The notes: a model not told the origin generated them from the sequence alone. A stretch of DNA of 64,000 nt from Zymoseptoria tritici IPO323 (GCF_000219625.1 NC_018203.1:124001-188000), one strand, 5' to 3'. Shown: positions 1 to 12,532, counted from the stretch's first letter. Program-made: numbers and translations.

Positions 1-1252
1 GCAGATCTTGTCCGCCCATTGATCTACCAGAGACACGCAGACAGAGTCCGACATGACCGATTGCACGAAAGAATCAACTGATCGATAGGCAGCAATTGAG
101 CGGTTGGAGCTGGTGCAAGAGCAGCGAATACAAGCATCAAGAGCAGACTATGGACACGATGTTGCGACAGAGCGCCGACTTCACACACTGACCGCGAGAC
201 GCCGGCGACATGCTTCTGCCGCCGTTCCACGAATGGTCATTGCCACCGCTTCTCAGCACGCACAAACGCACGTAACCCATCAGCAAGAACGTATCACCCT
301 ACAATGTTCGACAACTGGTCACAATGCACCGTTCAGAGCACCGTGGGGAATGGTCTTCAGACTGCTTTCCCAGCGACCAAGTCACCAGCAGCTTCCTACT
401 TTTGAACATGACCTCACATCCCTACCACGGCAAGATCTCGTGCTGACGCCAATCGCGACAAGAACAGACGGTCTCGGCAGTTTTTAACAAGCGCCTGCAC
501 TTTCGCCGCTCTCGCGCTACTGTCGATGCTTCAACATTTCATTCATCCTCGGGGTTAATGAAGCCTGACGGGGCTTGGGATTGAAAGAAACATTGGAAAC
601 AACAACAACCACGCCTTCACTGGGAATACTCCGCTGCGACGAAGCTGCTTACAGTTCCACTTCTTGCCAGCTGAGCAGCATCTTCAAGAGCATCCGAGCG
701 ACACCGCTCACCAGCCTGCAGCCACGAACCACACATTTTTCACTTCTCCGAGAACATGGCTCACATGTACACTGGCCAGTCGACATTACAAACAGAGCTT
801 GCTGTTGACGAGGATGACGACTCGGGGAATGGGATGGCATCCCATCGACCGGCCAAAAGGATTTGGCAAGCAGCCAAATACCAGTAGATGCCTCTATTTT
901 CCGGATGTAGAACAGGGTTGGGTCTGTCAAAGCCAAGCAACGGTGAAGACACCGATCCGAAGAAATCTCGTGCTCCAACTCGAGCTGGCTGCGAACAAGC
1001 CAGCAGATTACGTGAGTCTGGCATCCGCAATGAACCAGTCGAAGGACAAACCTAATCAATCATCAGCAAAAATGGGCTCTCCAACACCAGTCAACGTACT
1101 CGAACAGCGTCGCCACGGACTGACGAACATTTTCTTCGTCAGTCACGCCGTGGTTGCCATTATGGCCACTGAGGGAGGACAATACATTTCATTCTCCGGA
1201 GTCATCTCCTCTACTCATTGGACCACATACGTACATTACGACCATTGCCACA
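1..1252. other. Stretch without a recognisable gene
   Basis: Short overlapping open frames occur on both strands, but none shows a known motif, a convincing start or clear splice sites. The longest plus-strand frame (from about 664) runs into the tandem repeat that follows and is probably fortuitous. Base composition is ordinary and CpA/TpG are not depleted, so this is not RIP-mutated DNA. A segment near 505-640 resembles one near 36130 and is listed separately. Confidence 0.5.
505..640 (+). repeat. Diverged dispersed repeat, partner at 36130-36262
   Basis: The two segments share the near-identical core CATTCATCCTCGGG, then TTAATGAAGCCT here against TTTGATGAAGCCT in the partner, with looser similarity on both sides including runs of CAACAAC and a shared GCCGCTC. 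The similarity was found by eye and a pairwise alignment is needed for its limits. It may be a relic of an old segmental duplication of a decayed gene. Confidence 0.45.
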
Positions 1253-1522
1253 GCGAGCAGAGACTTGCTCTCGCCAACGTGGCAAACGCCACCGATTCGC
1301 CCTTCCACACTCTCGCTACAGCCGGAAGCAACAGTTGCACATATCAACGACCACCGCCAAGCGACCAGGGTCTTCCTCTCGCCAACGTGCCCAACGCCAT
1401 CAATTCGCCTTTCCACACCCTCGCTACAGCCGGAAGCAAGAGCCGCCTGTGAGAGACGACCACGGCCATAGCAAGCAGGGTCTTCATCCCACCAAAGTGT
1501 CAAACGCCATCAACTCGATCCA
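1253..1522 (+). repeat. Tandem repeat, unit about 108 bp, about 2.5 copies
   Basis: Units start at about 1253 (GCGAGCAGAGACTTGCTCTC), 1361 (GCGACCAGGGTCTTCCTCTC) and 1471 (GCAAGCAGGGTCTTCATCCC). Each continues with CCAACGTG or similar, then AACGCCA and ATTCGCC, and the first two contain CTCGCTACAGCCGGAAGCAA. The third unit is partial. Units differ mainly by point changes. A degenerate partial unit may precede 1253. Confidence 0.8.
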
Positions 1523-4500
1523 TACGTGCAGCCCATGGCCAAGAAGCCGGTCGCCGAGTCATACGATGAAGGAGATGAGAATGTCGATCCGAGTGGGAGA
1601 GGTGATGTCGCCGTGGTGCTTCAAGACAAGCCCAAGGAGGCCTTTGAAAAACGACTTGCTCGGTCACAACCCACAACCTTCGAGAAGAAGCTCGCGGCCG
1701 TGTGTGAGAAGAAATCGACGTCGACCGAGCGTGCACACAAGTAGGATGATTCGTAATTCATCCGCCGATGGCAGAGACCCTACGAACGGCAGTTCGGACT
1801 CTTGCTGCAGGTGATGACAAGGTGGTGGAATTACATCGCTGGAGAGTTGTACAAGATGGAGTAGCAGCTCAAGGTGATAGGGCGCAGTATTGTACAGCTA
1901 TGTGGCCATTTCCACCGAACAATCCCTCAAAAGTGAGATGTACTTTCACGATCGAAGTGGCCGCTCAAGATACCTGCACAGTATCCGATGCCAGCAACGC
2001 GAGACGAAATCTCAATCCGCGAGAACTACAGACTTCAAGAGTACCTGCGCCCAAGTCTCCTGCAGTCTCTGCACTCCGAATCCGATCTGCCGATTCCGTC
2101 GGCGTCCATCCATACTCCCTCCGCAACTCTCCTCATCCACGCCCCTCATAGGTCGTGCTGTCACAATTCTGGCTCGTCATCGATGACATCGAAGTTTCCG
2201 ACTCGGCCTTTGACGTCGTTGCTGATATGGCCGGCTTTTCTTTAGCCTGACTTTCCTGGGTCGTCCTCTCTGCTGTGCGATCCAGACGAAGCTGCTGCTG
2301 AGCCGCCGCTTTTCGGTGTCGAATCGTTGCTTGACCCGTTCCGTTGCATTCGCGGGCTCTATCCACTCCCACTCTCAGTCCTCTATCTCGGCACCTCGTT
2401 GCCTTGCTCTTTGAGCGCTGTTGGGACAGTCCCTGCTAGCGAATCGTATTTGCCGGGAATCTTGGGCCATTTCCTTCTCTCTCCGCAGCTGACCTCGTTT
2501 TCTGGCCCTCGCAACAAGTTCCCTCCCCCATTCCCGAAGCGCCTCGCTCATCGTCGTGAGCAGCAACGGAAGTTATGCAGTACGATGCGCCGTCCACAAC
2601 GGCAACTCCGTATCCGCACCAACAAGAACACATTGCCTCACTCATCTTCGAAAGCTCAGCTCAACCTGGGATTGGAGGTAAGGTAAACCCATGGTACAGG
2701 CTGTCCATCCAGTGAAGATTCCCGATCCCAATCGCCGGCGGAAGTCCAAAGGAAGATCACAAAGCTATCGCTGAGGTCGGATAACAGCTATGCTTCCAGC
2801 GAGGCAGCAGGTGCAAGCCCGGAGATATCCCATAGCTGAGTTCCGCCGCAGCCCTTGACTGGATTAGACCGCAGCGCACTTCAATCACCCTCGGGCCTCG
2901 AATCATATTGCATCACCCCTTTGAAACCACGTGTGAGCACACTCCACGATCTGTGCCAAATACAGTCCTCTTACCAGAGCAAGTATCATATGAGACTCAA
3001 GGACAATTTGAGATGGTGCAGCTTCCGATCCACATTGCTTCGATGAATTTACGCTGAGATCTGGAGACTGGGCATGACCGACCGCCCACCTTTGGAACGT
3101 CGACAACCTTGCTCAAACGGAGTACTGTGTCGCTTTCCCGTGAAAACGGCGTGCTCGCTGCCTCGCTGCCCAGTGCAACTTGTATCTGGTAGTCCTGGTA
3201 CTCGACCGACTCAGTTCATGATGCGCAATGCCGGACTGTCTCCAGGACGAGTACGCACACTGTCATTGAAGACATCCGCGCGGATGGATGGGTATCATTG
3301 TGAGACGAGCAGCGAGTTGATTGGCAAGTTGAAAGGAAGCTGGAGGATCTGGCATGGAGTGAGCTCTTCTCTGCCCTTTCGTCCTGTTCCCTTCACAACT
3401 GAAGTGACCGCACCCCTGAAATCTCGAGCTCGACTCCGTTCTCCCCTCATTCAAACTAAGCGTCCAGCATGATTAACCCACCAACGAACGAAAAATGGAT
3501 TTTCCGACTCGCGATTCATTCTCCTCCGCACATCCTCGTCTCCATTCCTGCTCCTGCCCAATCCCCAACCTCGCTCTCGATGAATCACGCACGCTTCTGC
3601 TGCGTCTCGCAAAACTCCATCGACCTCCCTTCGCCTGGCAACGGTATTTCTTTAAGAATACACCAACGGATTTCTCTCCCTTATCCTCGAGCCTTCCAGC
3701 CGCGCCAGACGACGATACTAGGACCAGAGGAGCCGCCAACGGGAGAGTATCGCAATGTCGTCAAGGCATCCACCCACCCACCTCGTCCTCCAAACCCCGC
3801 CATCCAGCGTCCAAACGAACGGAGACGATCCATTTGCCACGAGCCCACGACTCGGGTTCCGGTCCAGCACGTCTTCCCTCGTGCAACAACCTCAAACCCA
3901 CCCAAGACGAATGGTTGAAGCATCCGGCGGCTGAGTCTTGTATGATGCCAAGGGAGGTTCGCTACGGTAAGGGAGTTGAAGGAGACGGCCCAGTTGAATC
4001 CGTGGGATAGTATCTATCCCGGATGGGAGGATCGCGGGTGGATGATAAGTTGAAGGTCGTAGCTAAACCTGAAGGCGCGAGTCTCAAAAGCTGAGGACGA
4101 TCGGCCACGGAGAAGAGGTATGTCGCGCAGCTACGGGTCAATGGCGGACAACTTCGTTCGTTCGAAGCCTCAAGTCTAGCGTCTCGTTATCTCCTACCAC
4201 CGCTCTGAACCATGCTCAAAACCAACTCATGCTTCACCATCAAGGAGACCAATCCAGCCACTGCACCAGCAGCGTGGCATGGCATGGCATAAATGTCTCA
4301 CCTCGATTTCCAAGACCATTCGACGCATCTCGTAGGCCCAGTCTCCGCTCACCTCACCTCAGCCTTGTCCGAAAAACCACATCTCGCATGAACTCAGCAC
4401 CCGACAAGCAAGATCTCTTCGCTTTGATCCAGTTCCGCTTCCAATCCTGTCCCCCTTTGTCGTCCATCTCCTGGCAGATCACGCATTCTCGCGCGGCTCA

Positions 4501-5299
4501 TATGGAAGTGTGAGTCCATTGTCCCTGCTACCCTCTTCGCAGACGCCGATTGGCCCATGCAGACAGCGGCGAACGACAAGACTATCCACTCCATCGGCTC
4601 AAAAAGCAGCATCGCTCTTCTCGACGCATCAACAACAGACCCCTTTCCGCCTCCCATTTCTACGCCGGCTTTCCTTCCCAGCCTCTCCCGTCTCTGAAGC
4701 CTCTCCAGCCTCTCCAGTCTCTTTAGCCTCACTAACCTCCGCGGACCAAGTATCCAGTTAGTACTAGCAGCAGCAGTGAACAGTCCGCGATACCAAACAT
4801 CTCTAATCTCCACATCTTCAACCCTCAGGCCCCGGCGAAATCGTTGCGAGAAGAGAAGCGGCAGGCAGCCTCCTTATCCCCTCCCTCCAACATTAAGCGT
4901 ATCCGTATCCGCGCCCGTCTCCGGAGAAGGAAAGGGAAGATCCTGCTGCTCCCAGCTGGAAAGATCGATATCGATTTTGCAGGTGCTTGTACAAAGGACC
5001 ACCTCCATCCTCCCCCTTTCTCCCGCTCGCAGTAATGATCCAGCTCGCAGTGAGGTCCAGCTATACCATCCACCTTGGCACCTATCCGAATTTTCGCATC
5101 AAGCGGGCCTGCTGATACACCTCCTTATCACTTACGACTCGTGTCCGTGTCCTCCTTATCCCTCGTATCCATGTCCGAAGAAATCAACCCCCGCTGAAGC
5201 CTGGAGCAGGAGATTGATATCACGCTTCCAGTCGGTATACTTGTTGATCTGGAAATCAGGCCGCGATCGAGGTATTTCAGCTAAACCTCACCACCAACC
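1523..5299. other. Stretch without a recognisable gene
   Basis: Many frames of 60-150 codons overlap on both strands. Several are rich in Ser, Pro and Arg because the plus strand is pyrimidine-rich between about 3450 and 5200. I see no conserved domain, no run of linked exons and no transposon signature. A minus-strand frame at 2133-2372 is rich in Gln, Ala, Lys and Ser and could be a scrap of a low-complexity protein, but nothing more can be said. Confidence 0.45.
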
Positions 5300-6130
5300 T
5301 CGCAGCAGCACGCACGCTCGCAGCAGATCTGCTCACCAGCACCACATCACCACCATCTCAATCGTATCCGTATTCCGGCTGTTTAGCCTAGCTGGCCTGG
5401 CTAGCGGTGTTGATAGTTGCTGGAACATTGATCCTCTGGAAGAATTGACGACTTGGAAGAATTGACGACTCGGAAGAATTGACGACTCGGAAGTGGATGT
5501 TTTGATATGGAACTCGGAACGCGAGAACGGTGTTCCAGCTAAGAAACCACCACATCACTCTCGCCGTTACACCTCTACACCTCGCGGCAGATCTGCTCAC
5601 CACTACCACATCACCAGCACCTCATCACCATCGCCATTACCTCATCACCAACCTCCTCCATCACCTCAATGCGTATCCGTATTCCCCGTGCAGAAGGCAT
5701 CCTGCTTCGCCTGGCTCGAAATCCTGCTTCGCCTGGCTGGAGGCTGGTACATAATCCCCTGGCAGAACCGACGACTTAGAAACTAGATGAAAATTGAACC
5801 TTGGCTGTACGCGAATTCGGATTTTGAGCTGGGGAGATATTTACCAACTCACGGAGTGTTCCTCGTGCGGAAGATCCTGCTTCGCCTGGCTGGATGTATT
5901 GACACATGATACTCTGGAACAATCGACCTCCTTCGAAGTAGAGCGTAGGCTTTCCTCTCATTCGCATCGGCCTGGCGTCCCCGATTTACCACCTTGCAGA
6001 GTGTTCCTCGTGCAGAAAGATCCTGCTTCGCCTGGCTGGAGGTCTGGTACATGATCCTCTCGAAGAATTTGACCATTCGGAACTGGATGTCGACGAGCGT
6101 AGGCTTTCGGATATTGGGCTGGTCAGATCT
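5300..6130 (+). repeat. Complex array of diverged repeats
   Basis: Several sequence blocks recur in the same order at intervals of roughly 140-280 bp. CAGATCTGCTCACCA lies near 5322 and 5589. GTATCCGTATTCC lies near 5365 and 5668. CTGCTTCGCCTGGCTGGA lies near 5724, 5878 and 6022. GTTCCTCGTGC lies near 5857 and 6002. Variants of GGTACATGATCCTCTGGAAGAATTGACGACTCGGAA follow each block. The array looks like a locally amplified non-coding unit with heavy divergence. Confidence 0.65.
5437..5493 (+). repeat. 17-bp tandem repeat, 3.3 copies
   Basis: The unit TGGAAGAATTGACGACT begins at 5437 and 5454, and as CGGAAGAATTGACGACT at 5471, with a partial copy at 5488. It lies inside the larger repeat array, and single copies of the same motif recur at later unit boundaries. 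Confidence 0.9.
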
Positions 6131-6494
6131 TGCCACCTTGCCTCGTCCGAGTAGTGCTCAGTGAGGCCTGGATGATGCTCTCGGAGGGTCCGGTAAAATC
6201 GTGTCAGTGGGGCGTGCTTGTATGCTCGGGAAATGTTTGATCGGTAAGTTTGCTCAAGTAGGAGAGAGAGCAAGTGGCAAATCGTCAGTCACTCAGATCG
6301 TCTCCCACGGACGGGGTCCCCGGGAGTCTTTGTGTGAATGAAAACAATGTTAGTTGGAGAGGGAAAGCAAGTGCGTGGGTGTGTGGCAAACGGGACATTC
6401 AAACACCCCTATTCCATTCAGCGTGCGATGAATATTCTTTCCATTTTTCCACACGCAAGCATTTGGCAAAAGAAAAATCTCATACACTGCAACC

Positions 6495-6549
6495 CAAGCC
6501 CTTCGTCCAAGCCCTTCGTCCAAGCCCTTCGTCCAAACCCTTCATCCAA
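6495..6549 (+). repeat. 13-bp tandem repeat, four copies
   Basis: CAAGCCCTTCGTC is repeated three times and followed by the variant CAAACCCTTCATC. It lies just past the 3' end of the minus-strand gene at 6594-8423, in what would be its 3' untranslated or intergenic region. Confidence 0.9.
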
Positions 6550-6593
6550 CCCGCGACGCTCAGAATACCCCCCAAATTCGCCCAATCTCTCGT

Positions 6594-8423
6594 CTATCCA
6601 CACAAATTCCCCTCCCCATACCCCCCCGGCCAACACCCCCTCAAATCCGCCCCATCCTTCCTCGGCATCATCCGATATCGATAATCTTCCCATGTTTCTC
6701 CTTTGCCTAGCAAACCGAAAAAGTCCCCGGAATTTCCCTCGGGCGGACCTTTCCCCTCTTTCCTCTGCCCCTCGTTCTCCTGCCCCTCGTTCCTCAAGTC
6801 CCTCAGGTCGGTATACAACAACTTCTCCTCCAGCTCCCCACCCCACGCCGTGCATCCGGGATCCCAGTTAGGACAAGACCCACTCCCTTCCCAATGCCAG
6901 CTCGCAGCACCTCTTGTCGGATCTAGCCATATCCTGCTGTAGAGATCCCGTTCCATCCCCTTACCCCCACCCATACCACCACGCCATGCCCTCCCACCCC
7001 CACCCCCCAAGTGGAGTCGTGATTTTGCAGTCTTTGGGAGCGCATCGTCACCGCCGTGCTGCTGCTGCTGCTGCAGGGTATGGCTGTCCATCCATTCGGC
7101 TGCGACCCTCCGGATGACAGAAGCAGACAAAAACCTCTCCCTCAAAACCCCATCCCACTCCCTCACCCCGGGAATCCTCTGCCAAACCTCCCTCACCAGG
7201 CCCGTCACACAAAGAGGAGTGGTGCAAGATCCATTCCCAAACCCCTCAATCCTCGCCTGAACTCCCTCGATCCTCGCCCTTAAAGCTCGTATCCCATCTT
7301 TCCTTTTCCTCATCCCGGGCGGTAAAGCGTGGGATGTGAGAGCGAGAAAACTGAGCAACCCGTATTCCCGTCTAGCTCCAGCGATGGCGGACTTGTCGCG
7401 ATCGGAGAGGAGGTGGTGGATTCCCGAGCTCCCACTCCCACCCCCACCCCCCCGCGAGGGCCCATCCCCCCGATGTCTACCCTCGCTACGCTCGCTGGCT
7501 TCGACGGCGATGGAGTAGACTTCCTCGTTGAGGGTCCGCATTTGGGATTCCGCATGAGCGCTGAGATTTGCGAGAGTTGGGAGATAGAGAATGTCGAGGA
7601 CCGCAAGCTCGAATCGGAGGTGGTCGAGCATGTCGTCCACCAAGCTCGACAACTTCTTCACACCATCGGCGTCATGGAGCAGCGCCTGGCAGGATGCCTC
7701 AATATCCGAACCCGCGACTTGGACGACTTCTCGCGGCATCCCAAAGCCGTGCGTATCCTCCGCCGTCAGGAACGAGCTGCATCCCTCCATCTTCTCAAGC
7801 CACCCGCCGACCTCTTTCGTCCCTCTGGTCCACGACTTCCTGTTTTGTGCTCGGATATTTTCCCGACGACTCCATCCTTCGTTGTACAGCTGCAGTACGG
7901 AAAGGTGATATCGCGCTCCTTCTTCTCCGTCTTTCAGCCTGCTCATCCCAAGAGGTGGTAGAGCCACCCACTCCATCCATCTCGAAGGCAATTGAAAGGC
8001 GATTTTGCTCATTGCGAAGACGTCGCTCGGTCGGACGGTGGGGCTGAAGTCGGGGAGAGGGATCTCCTTCCGACGGTGCTGCTGTAGAAGGCAAGGGATT
8101 CCCACACAGCTTGAGAAGAGGATGAGAGAGAGGAGAGCGAGGAGCAGCACCCAGTCCAGCGTGCTGCCAGGACTCCAACCTCGTCGGTGTTGCGTTCGTC
8201 GCTGCGGCCTCGTGGGCAGTCGGGAGAACCTGTACTCATCCCTCTTCAGACATTCGACTTCGGAGACGAGGGACCGGATCTGCCAAGCTGGCGTTTCGAA
8301 GGTGGACGATGTGCTCGAGCTTTCGGAAGGAGAATAGGTCGCATCGGTCGCATCGCTGTCACTGTCGTCCATTGTTGTCCATGAGGATGAGGAGGTGGGA
8401 GAACTGCTGGTGGTGGTAGACAT
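6594..8423 (-). CDS. Hypothetical single-pass membrane protein, 609 residues
   Basis: This is the longest credible gene in the non-transposon half. I chose the ATG at 8423, giving a Ser/Thr-rich N-terminus, although the frame stays open upstream to a GTG. Residues 1-45 are Ser/Thr/Asp-rich. A basic stretch (about 65-81) precedes one hydrophobic segment of about 24 residues (about 90-113), suggesting a type II or tail-less single-pass anchor. The remainder is mostly hydrophilic, with a Gly/Ser linker, a basic helical segment with a repeated ARIEG motif, a short Gln run, and a Gly/Trp/Cys-containing C-terminus. I recognise no catalytic motif. A GTAAGT..CACAG intron just upstream supports transcription. 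Function is unknown; the length of the open frame (over 700 codons including the upstream extension) argues against chance. Confidence 0.7.
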   Translation of the reverse strand: MSTTTSSSPTSSSSWTTMDDSDSDATDATYSPSESSSTSSTFETPAWQIRSLVSEVECLKRDEYRFSRLPTRPQRRTQHRRGWSPGSTLDWVLLLALLSLILFSSCVGIPCLLQQHRRKEIPLPDFSPTVRPSDVFAMSKIAFQLPSRWMEWVALPPLGMSRLKDGEEGARYHLSVLQLYNEGWSRRENIRAQNRKSWTRGTKEVGGWLEKMEGCSSFLTAEDTHGFGMPREVVQVAGSDIEASCQALLHDADGVKKLSSLVDDMLDHLRFELAVLDILYLPTLANLSAHAESQMRTLNEEVYSIAVEASERSEGRHRGDGPSRGGGGGSGSSGIHHLLSDRDKSAIAGARREYGLLSFLALTSHALPPGMRKRKDGIRALRARIEGVQARIEGFGNGSCTTPLCVTGLVREVWQRIPGVREWDGVLRERFLSASVIRRVAAEWMDSHTLQQQQQHGGDDALPKTAKSRLHLGGGGGRAWRGGMGGGKGMERDLYSRIWLDPTRGAASWHWEGSGSCPNWDPGCTAWGGELEEKLLYTDLRDLRNEGQENEGQRKEGKGPPEGNSGDFFGLLGKGETWEDYRYRMMPRKDGADLRGCWPGGYGEGNLCG

Positions 8424-8486
8424 GATCAAATGGATGGGTCGGTCGAGTCCGAAGACTTCAATGCGGCGCCCAATGCGGACGTTGTG

Positions 8487-8575
8487 CTGTGAACAAAAGA
8501 AAGGAATGAGGAGAATGGATGAATGGATGAATGGATGTGGAGTACTTGGCCTCGATTTCTTTGTCATTGACTTAC
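8487..8575 (-). other. Probable 5'UTR intron of the 6594-8423 gene
   Basis: Read on the minus strand, the sequence has a strong donor (GAG|GTAAGTCAATG) at 8575 and a pyrimidine-rich acceptor (CTTTTGTTCACAG) ending at 8487. That is an 89-base interval, within the normal size range for filamentous fungi. The acceptor lies 63 bases before the chosen ATG. Splicing would leave an open frame through the upstream exon, but I found no in-frame ATG there, so an untranslated leader is the simpler reading. The tandem GGATGAATGAATG-type repeat inside may hide the branch site. Confidence 0.5.
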
Positions 8576-8789
8576 CTCTGCGGATTGTACTTTGCATATG
8601 CATTGGGTGTGCAAACGGTTGGATGGATGGATGCATTGGCGGTGCAAACGATGGAGAGGGAGGAGCTGCAGTGAGAAGACGGGAACGTGACCCCCACCAA
8701 AGAAATTGAAAGGCAAACTTCTTGTCGCCTGAGGCTGCAATGTCCTCGGTCGGAGAGACCTTGACGTCACGTCCTCTCACGCTTCCTCT

Positions 8790-11660
8790 CGATCCACCTC
8801 ACCCAACTCCCTCCATATCGTCAACATGCCGCCAAGCCACCCGCCCCCGTCGTCAACTCACCCACGTCGCGACATCTCTCCTCCAAGCGCACCAACTGAA
8901 GCGTAAGCACGGCCATCCCCTCAACAAGAATGTATCAGCTTGAAGCAGCGGAGAGATCGCAAGACTCGACTCCCGCGGCGCAACCGGGCTTCCAAGTCGA
9001 GCAAGACCAAGCACCGACATATGGCTGCGACTGCTCCGTCCACTTCTTCGGCGGGCGCCTCCGATACTTCCAAACTCCCTCCAGACCCGACTCGATTTCA
9101 TAGCGGTTTAAAAGATGCGTCTTCTAAAAAAAAAGAAACTAGTAGAGATTCTCGGATAGTTATAACAAGGAGGGTACAGTACTCTCGAAAGCAACGACCT
9201 CAACGCTACAACCGGCTCCTCCACAACCATCTGAACCTCGGGATAAGCGTACTCATCGTGTCCCCCGCCTTGCTCCGCCCGGCGCACCGTTACTTCGGAG
9301 ACGAGCGGGTATAATTTGGACAGAGCTAGGCCGGGCTAAGGTAGGGTGCGAGGATAAGCTGGGCTAAACTGGACTGCGAGGGCACCTCATTTATGCGTAG
9401 AGGGGGAAAGGAATGTCGGAGACGTGGGAGGAGGAGAAAAAGGTAGGATGTGGAACGTTAGGAGAGAGAGGTACCTTGGGATGTGGACTTTGAACTCGGA
9501 GGAGAGAGGTGGGGAACCCTTCCGGCCACCTTTGCATCCCCCCCTGTCGAGAGCCCAGGCGGGCGGAGCCTGCAGGAGAGGCGTGTTAGGTAAGGTCGAG
9601 AAGCTTCTGAAGCTAGCGCGGAGGGAAGAAGATGTGCCGCATCGAGCCTCGGAGCATCTTTGCCGACTATTCAGTACCTCCCGCAGCGTAATGTCTCCAG
9701 AATCCGTAGACTGCGCAGTCTCGGCTTCGAGAACGGCAGTGATTTTATAGTTCCAATAATCTTGTCTTGAGCCTGGGCTGCAGTACAAGATGGGCCGGAA
9801 CGCTTCCCCTCCAGAAGCCGGCACGGGTGCTGACGGCTGATGGGGAGGTATTTGAGAAATCCAGCTTTGACCTCTCGGGCGATGTGCTAGCGACTTAGCA
9901 ATATCTCACACGGGCAACGCGGCTAGGCGGTATCGTGCTAAAGAGCGCCAACGCCGGACACTTCCCCCCTTCAAGGCTCAAAGCCGACTCCTCCTCCGAC
10001 GAGGCCGCGGTCATGGGTCGCAAGGTACGAATCCGGCTTGTCTTCTGCTCTCACTGTCCGCCTCAAAAAGTCGTCTAAGTCTGCCGTATGCCGTACCAGA
10101 TCGCAAGGCGCAAGTCCGGCTTGTATTCTGTCTCCATCTGAGCCCTTCCTCTCCGCCTCCACCAGCCAGGCCTGCACCGGCATCTCAGCCTCAGCGGAGT
10201 ACGCCATGTCCTGTCTGCGATTCCTTGCTTGACCTTCTTCTGTAGCGCGGTATCAACTCCCAGTCATGCAGGCCACTCGGCAAGGCCGTTCCCGTCGTTT
10301 CTTATAACGTCCACGGTTCGCTGCTCTTACTTCCTGCCTTTCCGGTTGTGTGCGCTCCGTGGTCAGCGCTGACTCGCTCGCTCGCTCTCTCGTAGCCCGG
10401 ACTAGGCGGTAGGAATGATCGAAGACGAATCGTCGCTGTCGGTGATGTCGCTCGCTGGTGGTGATGAAGTGCTTGATGATGTCGCTCGGCTCGGGGCGCA
10501 GGAGAGGAGATGGTGCAGTCGTCCGTGAAAGTCGTCCGTGGAGTCGTCCGTGGAGTAATTATGGCAGCGAGATGCGCGGGAGATGTCGTATCCATGGCGG
10601 AGAGAAGGGTGTCGACTCGTCGGTGAGGTCAGGACGGAGTTGAGATCCACTCACATCATCATTCGCGGACATTTCCCGAACACATCCTCCCAGCTCAATG
10701 GTCAATATCACACCAGCCCACCAAACCTCTCACCCATCCCCACCAACCACCACCCTCTCACCCTCCTCCCCTCCCACCTTTACACAAAAAAGAACCTCCA
10801 ACCCATCCATCCCTTCTAGCCAAAACCCTTACGACCCACGCTCCCTCACCCGCAAATCGTCTCGTCCGGGCAAAAAGAAAAAGGATTTCACGTAGAGAGG
10901 AAAGGGAGATGCAGAGTCGGAGGAGTCGAGGGGAGAGAGAGGGTTCGCTACTCTACCAGTCGTCCGCACGCGTGGGTGTCAAGCCGCCGTCGGACCGAAG
11001 TTCGACTTCGCAGATGTTCGACTTCGCAGTCTCACAAGTCACATCCTCCACCTCTCTCTCTCTCTCTCCGCCTACACCCTGCTTTATCCGAAGCTGGGAC
11101 AAAAACAAACAACAGGAGCAGATCTCATCACGCGGTCGTCGCACCGGACCTCACCTCCTCGCGGAGCAGTACGTTGACGAGGCAAGGTGGGAGGGAGTCG
11201 GTTTCGCTCACCGTGGCGTATGGGTGAGGTGGTGGCAGGATGGCGTATGGGCGAGGTGGTGGCAGGAGGGAAGTGGGTCTTTTCGGTGTGTGTGAGCAGC
11301 GGAGGGATCGAGTGCTGTGATGAGATGGGGTGTGGTCTCGGTTGGAGGAGTCCTCAGGAGGACAGCTGGGTTCTAGCGGTGGGCGACGGATAAGATGCTT
11401 GGGATGATGTATCGTGCTTGAACATAAAGGGTTAGGATAATCACTGACACCTTTTCAGGCTGGTCTTCGGTCCTTGAGATTGTACAATACTTCCACCTCC
11501 AGCCTCCAAAATGCTGCGTCGTTGATCTCAACTCATGTCCGCAAAAGTATACGGCTTTTCAACTTCGTATCAAGCATACGAGGTAAGATATCCAAGACCG
11601 CAAGTGCCTCAAACCCAGCGCATCGGGTCCAGCAAACGGAACACGACATCAGTGATCCGG
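8790..11660. other. Stretch without a convincing gene
   Basis: Frames up to 145 codons occur on both strands (for example 9387-9824 minus, 8940-9314 plus), but none has a recognised motif or clear exon structure. Local features are an A9 run near 9128, two copies of a ~38-bp segment at about 10017 and 10099 (CGCAAGG..CCGGCTTGT..TTCTG), and CT-rich microsatellite sequence near 11050. Composition is ordinary and there is no RIP signature. Confidence 0.45.
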
Positions 11661-11673
11661 ACGGTACAGAGAC

Positions 11674-12532
11674 ATGCTGTCGCCGATCGATGCGAACTCC
11701 CCTGACCGCATTTCCTCACCGGATGATTCGACCAAGGGCGATTACAGCGATGCAAGCATGCCTAGACACATAAGTAGCTTTCAGACGGCTCTGGCAAGCC
11801 GCGGGCCGATCGTCTCAGCAAGTTTCCATGTCGAGCAGTCCAATCTCAGCTTGTGGACACAGGATCTCTTCATGAACTCTCCCCTCGCAAGCGATCCTCG
11901 GCCTCGGGAACCCATTCTCGTCCATGCAGACAGATCCACAGCCCACCAGGGCTCCAGGTGCAGTCTCCACGTTTTTGAAACGTCCATGGCCACACCACGG
12001 CGCTGGGCACCTATCGGTGGCAAGAAAGAAACCATCATGCTCGTCTGGCAGGAAGCCAGGTTGCGCAAGCACGCACTCTCCACTACACGGCGGACGGGGA
12101 ATGCTGCGTCCACAGGTAAGCTCGACGGTAGGAAGAGTCTCTTGTTTCGCAAATTCAGCCGGGTTCGATGAGGGAGCCTGCAAACGAAGACGAATTACCC
12201 GCCGCAATGGCCGCGCCGCATCCCATGCCCTGTCTGCAAGCGCGAAGCGACAAGACCGCCGACAAGGACGAACGATGAATGACTGGGTCATGACAATCCT
12301 CAAATCCTCCGCCGACATCCAACCCCGCCGAGTGCTTGTCATTAGCTGTCCTGTCCTGTCCTGTCCTGTCCTGTCCCTGACTGACTCCTCTACACAATCC
12401 TACAATCCTGAACTACTGCATCCTCGCATCTTCACTTCCAAAGCAACGCTCTTGAAAGCTCCAGTCCTCTACCTCAACCGCCAACCATCAACCCTCACAC
12501 TCCATCTCATCATCGTCTTTCTCCAGCGGTAG
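11674..12532 (+). CDS. Possible two-exon hypothetical gene, about 271 residues
   Basis: An ATG at 11674 opens a 147-codon exon. A GTAAGC donor at 12116 and a TTTCGCAAATTCAG acceptor ending at 12158 would remove a 43-base intron. The downstream frame then continues to a stop at 12530-12532. The junction preserves frame (phase 1). The product would be Ser/Arg-rich with a basic KRRR cluster after the junction. The end of exon 2 reads through a CTGTC microsatellite, giving a repeated SCPVL stretch, which lowers confidence. No domain is recognised and no clear branch point is visible. The single 165-codon frame without splicing is the alternative. Confidence 0.25.
12346..12375 (+). repeat. (CTGTC)6 microsatellite
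   Basis: Six consecutive CTGTC pentamers, perfect. Confidence 0.95.

Noticed and set aside
664..1452. Plus-strand 262-codon frame
   Set aside because: It starts without context, runs into the 108-bp tandem repeat and ends there. There is no recognisable domain and overlapping frames are equally long.
4776..5465. Plus-strand 229-codon frame
   Set aside because: It is Ser/Pro/Arg-rich from a pyrimidine-biased strand and leads into a repeat array. There is no start context and no motif.
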